Assembly (NCBI GenBank): GCA_021205645.1
Contig: JAJPXE010000112.1
Coordinates: 1 to 10,216, forward strand
DNA length: 10,216 bases
Source: Candidatus Gastranaerophilales bacterium
Lineage (GTDB): Bacteria; Cyanobacteriota; Vampirovibrionia; Gastranaerophilales; Gastranaerophilaceae
Direction: 5' to 3'
Positions 6,293-10,216 of the stretch are shown here, piece by piece (position 1 is the first letter of the stretch; every line of letters begins with the position of its first letter). Position numbers and translations under genes: made by a program. The notes under the pieces are model-generated. The model was not told where the DNA came from. It worked only from the letters and a program-made list of their open reading frames with translations, and made no database searches.

Positions 6293-6688
6293 CTACCAGA
6301 CATAGCAAAGAACTTCGCCGCCGAGGTTTTCTTTACGGGCTTTTCTGTCGGTAAGCAATCCCTTACTTGTTGAAACAACAGCTATTCCAAGACCGCCGTA
6401 TACCTGCGGAATATTTTTAGACTTGCTGTAGTTTCTCAGCCCAGGTCTTGATACTCGCTTTAAGTTCGTTATAACCGGCTTGTTCTTTTCATCATATTTT
6501 AATGTAATTGTTAAATACTTGAAACCGCCATCAGTTCTTTCGGAATATTCAGTAATATAACCTTCTGATTTTAGTAATTTAGCCAGTGCAGCTTTTAATT
6601 TCGATGACGGCATTTCTACTTCCGGCAAAGAAACCATATTAGCGTTTCTAATTCTTGTCAGCATATCTGCTATAGGATCTGTATTCAT
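6293..6688 (-). CDS. rpsH: 30S ribosomal protein S8
   Basis: S8 binds helix 21 of 16S rRNA and organises the central domain of the small subunit. In E. coli it also represses the spc operon by binding its mRNA. The 131-residue product has the expected length. It begins MNTDPIADMLTRIRNANM, contains the ITNLKRVSRPGLRNYSK segment, and ends GIAVVSTSKGLLTDRKARKENLGGEVLCYVW, all highly typical. AGGAAAAG just upstream of the ATG is a fair ribosome binding site. This is the first gene of the unit: the normal upstream neighbours (rpsN, rplE, rplX) are absent and a 215-base intergenic region separates it from pgi. Confidence 0.98.
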   Translation of the reverse strand: MNTDPIADMLTRIRNANMVSLPEVEMPSSKLKAALAKLLKSEGYITEYSERTDGGFKYLTITLKYDEKNKPVITNLKRVSRPGLRNYSKSKNIPQVYGGLGIAVVSTSKGLLTDRKARKENLGGEVLCYVW

Positions 6689-6832
6689 ATTCTTTTCCTT
6701 TTCTTGCGGTGTATAATATCAACCCGAAAAACGGCTTCTGCACGATAATATACAACCATTCTACCCATCTCTTACCGGATTAATTCCTGCTCATTAAAAG
6801 CGTATTCCGGCAGTCAGACATTTGCTGCATAT

Positions 6833-6861
6833 ATAATATAGCAAACAAATTCTAAAAACAA
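6833..6861 (-). promoter_or_regulatory. Candidate promoter for rpsH-rplF-rplR
   Basis: On the minus strand, TTGTTT (6861-6856) and TATTAT (6838-6833) are separated by 17 bases. The predicted start near 6826 gives a leader of about 138 bases before the rpsH ATG, long enough for an autoregulatory structure. A second -10-like TATTAT nearer the gene is possible. No clear hairpin terminator for the upstream pgi lies in between, so read-through from pgi cannot be excluded. Confidence 0.4.
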
Positions 6862-6903
6862 GTGTTTTAAGCGTTTTATTAAAATATATTAATATATATG
6901 ATG

Positions 6904-8292
6904 TTAAACCGCTGCCATTTTGCTCCGGATTTGAGAGGCGGAATCTTCATATCCCGAACGACCCATCAGAGCATAGGTATAATTCTTTGCCTGCTCAACC
7001 CCCGGTTGGTTAAACGCATTGATATTGTATAGCTCGCCTGCAATTGCCGTCTGAATTTCCAGCATATAAAGCAGCCGGGCAAGGTTATACTCATTTATTT
7101 TAGGAATTGTTATCGTAACGGTCGGTCTTGAATAATCCGATAATGCAACTCTCGTCGAATCCGCTTCGGCATTAATCAGGTCATTTATTGTCTTTCCTCC
7201 GAGATATCCAATTCCGGTATATTCAAAAATCTTTGGAATTTCAAGTGTTGTATCAAAATTTTCCACTCTTATGAAAGTTATAACTTTATTATTCGGTCCT
7301 TCATTGTAAAGCTGAATTTGTGAGTGTTGATCGGTTACACCAACCGCCTTTATCGGAGTCGGTCCGATATTAACCATTTCTCCGTTATTGTTATATTCTT
7401 TGCCCAGTGATTCCGCCCAGAGCTGGACATACCAGTCAGATATGTATTTTAACCTTGATGAATAAGGCATCATAACTGAAAGATTCTTACCTTTTTTAAT
7501 ATCCATAAGATAATGAATAAGTGCATTTTGAGCGGCAATATTCTCTTTGATATCCGTATTTTTAAGGGCTAAGTCCATATCTTTTATACCGTGCATAAGC
7601 TCATCAATATCAATACCGACAAGTGCAAACGGAACAAGACCGACTGCCGAAAATACCGAAAAACGTCCGCCTACATCGTCCGGAACAACAAATGTTTTGT
7701 AGCCCTCCTGATCAGCTAACTGCCTTAAAATACCCGTTTGTTTATCCGTTGTGGCAACGATATTCTTTCTGTAATCATCTCCCAGCTCTTTTTCAAGCAA
7801 ATCTTTCACTATCATATATTGTGACATTGTCTCGGCAGTAGAACCGGATTTTGTTATTACATTTACAAGCGTCCTTTTTAAATCAAGCATTCCTAGTAAT
7901 CCGCCGATGCAATCAGGGTCAATATTATCAAGAAAAAATATTCGCGGCATGCCGTTTCTCTGTTCTTTTGATAAAAGATTCCAGTACGGCTTTAAAAGTG
8001 CTTCCGTTACTGCAATTCCGCCCAGAGCAGAACCGCCGATGCCAAGCACCAGTATATTGTCAAATCGTCCCTCTACCATTGAGGCAAATTCTTTTACATA
8101 CCAGACAGTTTCTTCGTTATATCCCAAATTCATCCATTGAAGCCATTGACCGGGCTTATCTTTTCGCTGATTTAAATCAGCTATGATATTCATTATTGTT
8201 TCTTTGTAATTCTCAAATTCTTCCTCAAGATTTAACCCGTTATCCTCACCTATTATACGGGCATCTACATTATTATAGTTGAGCTTTATCAT
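6904..8292 (-). CDS. pgi: Glucose-6-phosphate isomerase
   Basis: Pgi interconverts glucose 6-phosphate and fructose 6-phosphate in the cytoplasm, linking glycolysis, gluconeogenesis and cell-wall sugar supply. The 462-residue product matches the shorter bacterial class (about 450 residues, as in Bacillus and Thermotoga) rather than the 550-residue E. coli type. Two SIS-fold sugar-phosphate domains are visible. Motifs include VLGIGGSALGG at 82-92, TKSGSTAET at 147-155, the first family signature DVGGRFSVFSAVG at 206-218, and the second GELYNINAFNQPGVEQAK at 419-436. Candidate catalytic residues by family alignment are E294 (AESLGKE), H323 (TDQHSQ) and K436. AAAGG lies 8 bases before the ATG. 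It appears to have its own promoter with an operator-like palindrome (8336-8354). No other glycolytic gene is adjacent. Confidence 0.98.
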   Translation of the reverse strand: MIKLNYNNVDARIIGEDNGLNLEEEFENYKETIMNIIADLNQRKDKPGQWLQWMNLGYNEETVWYVKEFASMVEGRFDNILVLGIGGSALGGIAVTEALLKPYWNLLSKEQRNGMPRIFFLDNIDPDCIGGLLGMLDLKRTLVNVITKSGSTAETMSQYMIVKDLLEKELGDDYRKNIVATTDKQTGILRQLADQEGYKTFVVPDDVGGRFSVFSAVGLVPFALVGIDIDELMHGIKDMDLALKNTDIKENIAAQNALIHYLMDIKKGKNLSVMMPYSSRLKYISDWYVQLWAESLGKEYNNNGEMVNIGPTPIKAVGVTDQHSQIQLYNEGPNNKVITFIRVENFDTTLEIPKIFEYTGIGYLGGKTINDLINAEADSTRVALSDYSRPTVTITIPKINEYNLARLLYMLEIQTAIAGELYNINAFNQPGVEQAKNYTYALMGRSGYEDSASQIRSKMAAV

Positions 8293-8335
8293 CTATAAAC
8301 CTTTCAAATTTTAACTTTAAGTACTACCGGTATGC

Positions 8336-8354
8336 AACAATATATCATATTGTT
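8336..8354. promoter_or_regulatory. Palindrome at the predicted pgi transcription start
   Basis: AACAATAT (8336-8343) and ATATTGTT (8347-8354) are perfect 8-bp arms around ATC. The element overlaps the proximal part of the candidate -10 box and the predicted start site of pgi, which is where a repressor would act. The regulator is unknown. The AT-rich context makes a chance palindrome possible. Confidence 0.45.
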
Positions 8355-8380
8355 ATATAAAAAAGAGATTTAATAATCAA
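8352..8380 (-). promoter_or_regulatory. Candidate pgi promoter
   Basis: On the minus strand, TTGATT (8380-8375) and TATAAC (8357-8352) are separated by 17 bases. The -35 box overlaps the distal arm of the stem-loop that ends fabI, so the two units are tightly packed. The leader would be about 50 bases. Confidence 0.45.
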
Positions 8381-8410
8381 GAGCCGATATCAATAATACC
8401 GGCTCTTGAT
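8376..8410 (-). terminator. Stem-loop ending fabI, probable terminator
   Basis: ATCAAGAGCCG (8376-8386) and CGGCTCTTGAT (8400-8410) are perfect 11-bp arms around a 13-base loop, starting 4 bases beyond the fabI stop codon. The minus-strand tail is AT-rich (TATTAAAT, with six T further on), so it is not an ideal U-tract. It most likely terminates or stabilises the fabI transcript. Confidence 0.65.
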
Positions 8411-8414
8411 AAAC

Positions 8415-9224
8415 TTATATTTCAACATTATCGGAAATAATTTCCATTTCTTTAGATGAGCCATAAACGGCGTGGCAGCCGCAATCACAGTACAGAACCT
8501 GTCCGGTTGTACCGCTTGATAAGTCTGATGCAAGGTAAAGCCCCGCTCTGCCGACATCTTCAAGTGTAACATTTCTCTTTAATGGTGCCTTTACAACAGC
8601 AGCCTTTAACATCCTTGGAAATCCGCTGATACCCATTGCCGCAAGTGTCTTTACCGCACCTGATGACAGGCAGTTTACACGAACTCCGTATTCGCCCATG
8701 TCCATTGCAAGATATCTCATCGATGACTCTAATGCCGCCTTTGCAACTCCCATTACATTGTAATTTGATACGACATATTGTGATCCGAGATATGTCAATG
8801 CAAGAATTGAGCCGCCCTCATTCATAATCGGCTGAGCATTGCGGCATAATGTAACCAGTGAGTATGCACTGACACCCATTGCGGTATTCCAGCCGTCTAA
8901 TGATGTATCTATAAATTTACCCGTTAAATCTTCTTTTTTTGCAAAAGCAACTGCATGCACCACAAAATCTATCTTCCCGTATTCTTTTGCACAGGCATCA
9001 AAAACCGCTTTTACCTCATCTTCATTTGTTACATCACAGCCCGTAATTATTTTAGCACCGAATCCCTCTGCAATAGGTCTGACTCTTTTTTCCATTGCTT
9101 CACCGGCATAAGTAAACGCTATATCCGCACCCGCCTCGTGCAATTGCTTTGCTATACCGTACGCAATACCATGAGTGTTTGATACTCCGAATATAACACC
9201 TTTCTTACCTTTCATTAAATCCAT
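8415..9224 (-). CDS. fabI: Enoyl-[acyl-carrier-protein] reductase (NADH), FabI type
   Basis: FabI performs the last reduction of each fatty-acid elongation cycle, converting enoyl-ACP to acyl-ACP with NADH or NADPH; it is the triclosan target. From the ATG at 9224 the product is 269 residues, as usual. A longer frame from 9284 adds 20 residues with no family match, and AGAGGG (9236-9231) lies 6 bases before 9224. Seen: cofactor-binding IFGVSNTHGIAYGIAK (11-26), CDV at 63-65, AFAKKEDLTGKF near 93-104, and the catalytic Y145, Y155 and K162 (YxxxxxxK spacing). Two oddities: the usual SAGPIRT-like loop reads SSGAVKT (187-193), with Ala where Pro is normal, and the usual VDGGF-like end reads YCDCGC (245-250) with three cysteines. 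It appears to be transcribed alone, with stem-loops on both sides and no other fab gene. Confidence 0.95.
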   Translation of the reverse strand: MDLMKGKKGVIFGVSNTHGIAYGIAKQLHEAGADIAFTYAGEAMEKRVRPIAEGFGAKIITGCDVTNEDEVKAVFDACAKEYGKIDFVVHAVAFAKKEDLTGKFIDTSLDGWNTAMGVSAYSLVTLCRNAQPIMNEGGSILALTYLGSQYVVSNYNVMGVAKAALESSMRYLAMDMGEYGVRVNCLSSGAVKTLAAMGISGFPRMLKAAVVKAPLKRNVTLEDVGRAGLYLASDLSSGTTGQVLYCDCGCHAVYGSSKEMEIISDNVEI

Positions 9225-9230
9225 ATTTAT

Positions 9231-9236
9231 CCCTCT
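9231..9236 (-). promoter_or_regulatory. Ribosome binding site fixing the fabI start
   Basis: AGAGGG on the minus strand followed by ATAAAT and the ATG at 9224. This places the start at MDLMKGKKGVIFGV, which matches the family N-terminus, rather than at the in-frame ATGs at 9239 or 9284. Confidence 0.8.
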
Positions 9237-9295
9237 CATTAAACCTAACAGATTTATACTAACAAAAATATTTTTTTTTATCAATAAATATTGAC

Positions 9296-9336
9296 AAAAA
9301 AATAATGACTGCCAAAATATGTCTGACAGTCATTAT
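9296..9336 (-). terminator. Intrinsic terminator of the 267-residue protein gene
   Basis: ATAATGACTG (9302-9311) and CAGTCATTAT (9327-9336) are perfect 10-bp arms around a 15-base loop. On the minus strand the stem is followed directly by TTTTTTT (9302-9296). It lies 26 bases beyond the stop codon of the upstream gene and separates it from fabI. Confidence 0.85.
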
Positions 9337-9362
9337 ATCTTATTTGATAGTGATAATTTACA

Positions 9363-10166
9363 TTAGAAAGTAAATCTTACACCACCTCCGACATTGTTAC
9401 CCATAACAGCATCTCTTCCGCCGCTTACAAATGCTGATACATTCTTATAGCCTGCTTCAGCTTCAGCATTGAAAATAGCTTTGCCTGATTTTACCTTTGT
9501 TGTGTTATCATTATGCTTGATTATTGCAGCTCCGCCTACTTCAGCTTTAGCACCTACTTTTGCGCCGCCCATGAATTTATGGTTATATTGTAAACCTGCT
9601 TTGATATATGGATTTGCCTGTCCCATTTTATCTCCGTTAACTTTTGCGACTTCGCCAACCGCACCGACTCTGCCGGTTGCAGCTAAATCACGGGTTAACG
9701 GGAATTTTCTTGCATAAGAAACATCTTCTATAAAGTGAGTGTTTCCTGTTTTGTGTGAATAAGCACTTGATGCTGCAACTTCATTATTACCTTTTGTAAA
9801 AGTTCCGCTTATTTTGTAAACAGCTGACGGCATATCCTTTGCACTATACACACCACCATCAACGGTGACCTTGCTGTTATTGTTTACAATACTTGCAACA
9901 GGAACTGTTTCACCAGCTTCTTTGTAATTTAAATTTCCGCTGCCGACTTTTCCGTTTACAACTGTACCTTTGTATTGACCTTTATATCTTTTAAGCAAAA
10001 GAGTTTTTGCATCTGCTGCTTTATTGTCCATTGCTTTTAAAGTGTCTGCTGCAACAATTCTTTCTGCTGCCTTAACGATATTTTGAGATTGCGCAGCTGC
10101 TTTTCCGCCGCCAAATGCTAAAGGTAATGCTATTGCTGCTGCTTTTAAATAAGTTCTGATACTCAT
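9363..10166 (-). CDS. Predicted exported outer-membrane beta-barrel protein
   Basis: No family recognised. The 267-residue product starts with a Sec signal peptide: basic MSIRTYLK, a hydrophobic stretch AAAIALPLAFGG, and a likely cleavage after KAAA before QSQN (about residue 25-26). A helical, Lys/Ala-rich segment follows (about 27-60), then a Gly/Asn/Val-rich body. The C-terminal part (about 145-267) alternates polar and hydrophobic residues in strand-like blocks such as YIKAGLQYNHKF and KVGAKAEVGGAAIIKH. The last residues, GGGVRFTF, end in Phe, the usual recognition signal for outer-membrane barrel assembly by BamA. A small barrel or porin-like protein is inferred; its substrate is unknown. 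AAGGAGG (10184-10178) lies 11 bases before the ATG. It is followed by its own terminator. The signal and terminal Phe argue for a diderm host. Confidence 0.85.
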   Translation of the reverse strand: MSIRTYLKAAAIALPLAFGGGKAAAQSQNIVKAAERIVAADTLKAMDNKAADAKTLLLKRYKGQYKGTVVNGKVGSGNLNYKEAGETVPVASIVNNNSKVTVDGGVYSAKDMPSAVYKISGTFTKGNNEVAASSAYSHKTGNTHFIEDVSYARKFPLTRDLAATGRVGAVGEVAKVNGDKMGQANPYIKAGLQYNHKFMGGAKVGAKAEVGGAAIIKHNDNTTKVKSGKAIFNAEAEAGYKNVSAFVSGGRDAVMGNNVGGGVRFTF

Positions 10167-10177
10167 AATTAATTATT

Positions 10178-10184
10178 CCTCCTT
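10178..10184 (-). promoter_or_regulatory. Strong ribosome binding site of the exported protein gene
   Basis: AAGGAGG on the minus strand, 11 bases before the ATG at 10166, is a full Shine-Dalgarno match and suggests high translation. A -10-like TATATT (10210-10205) lies beyond it, but the matching -35 region would fall outside the window. Confidence 0.7.
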
Positions 10185-10216
10185 AATTCTTTTTAATTAC
10201 TTGTAATATACTCATC

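Noticed and set aside
6870..6900. AT palindrome after pgi as a terminator
   Set aside because: The AATATATTAATATAT tract has no GC stem or defined T-run, so it is not a credible intrinsic terminator.
9225..9284. 20-residue extension of FabI
   Set aside because: A ribosome binding site inside this stretch precedes the ATG at 9224, where the family's usual N-terminus begins.
9291..9319. Plus-strand TTGACA at 9291-9296 as a promoter
   Set aside because: No acceptable -10 box lies 16-18 bases downstream and no plus-strand gene follows; the bases are explained by the minus-strand terminator and its T-run.

Overview
The window is AT-rich chromosomal DNA from a diderm (outer-membrane-bearing) bacterium. 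The best guess is an uncultured gut lineage close to Candidatus Gastranaerophilales (Vampirovibrionia/Melainabacteria, non-photosynthetic relatives of Cyanobacteria). Three things point there: the short helical protein opening MGLSSSQARLL, which I remember from that group; a signal-peptide protein with an outer-membrane-barrel type C-terminus; and AT-rich housekeeping genes with strong AAGGAG ribosome binding sites. This placement rests on memory of family members, not on a search, and other uncultured gut diderms remain possible.

Layout, left to right. Positions 1-266 hold a structured intergenic repeat and a likely promoter. uvrA (267-3113, +) encodes the nucleotide excision repair damage sensor. 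Positions 3114-3847 hold no convincing gene; this stretch is built of inverted repeats, a triple heptamer repeat and hairpins, and part of it matches the left edge in inverted orientation, so uvrA sits between inverted copies of one repeat family. A helical protein of unknown function (3848-4699, -) is divergent from a small solitary ribbon-helix-helix regulator (4964-5152, +) that has a 39-bp palindrome in its leader. A strong bidirectional terminator (about 5183-5214) separates the regulator from a three-gene ribosomal protein unit, rpsH-rplF-rplR (- strand). Then come pgi (glucose-6-phosphate isomerase), fabI (enoyl-ACP reductase) and a predicted secreted/outer-membrane protein, all on the minus strand and apparently each its own transcription unit.

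Most genes are core housekeeping: DNA repair, ribosome assembly, glycolysis and fatty-acid synthesis. The parts least explained by known biology are: the isolated three-gene fragment of the spc ribosomal operon with its own promoter and terminator; the coiled-coil protein whose N- and C-terminal helices flank a Ser/Thr/Asp-rich middle, an architecture like flagellin or hook proteins; the orphan ribbon-helix-helix gene with its large palindrome; a FabI with a Cys-rich C-terminus and a changed cofactor loop; and the repeat family around uvrA. I found no CRISPR array, transposase, tRNA or rRNA.
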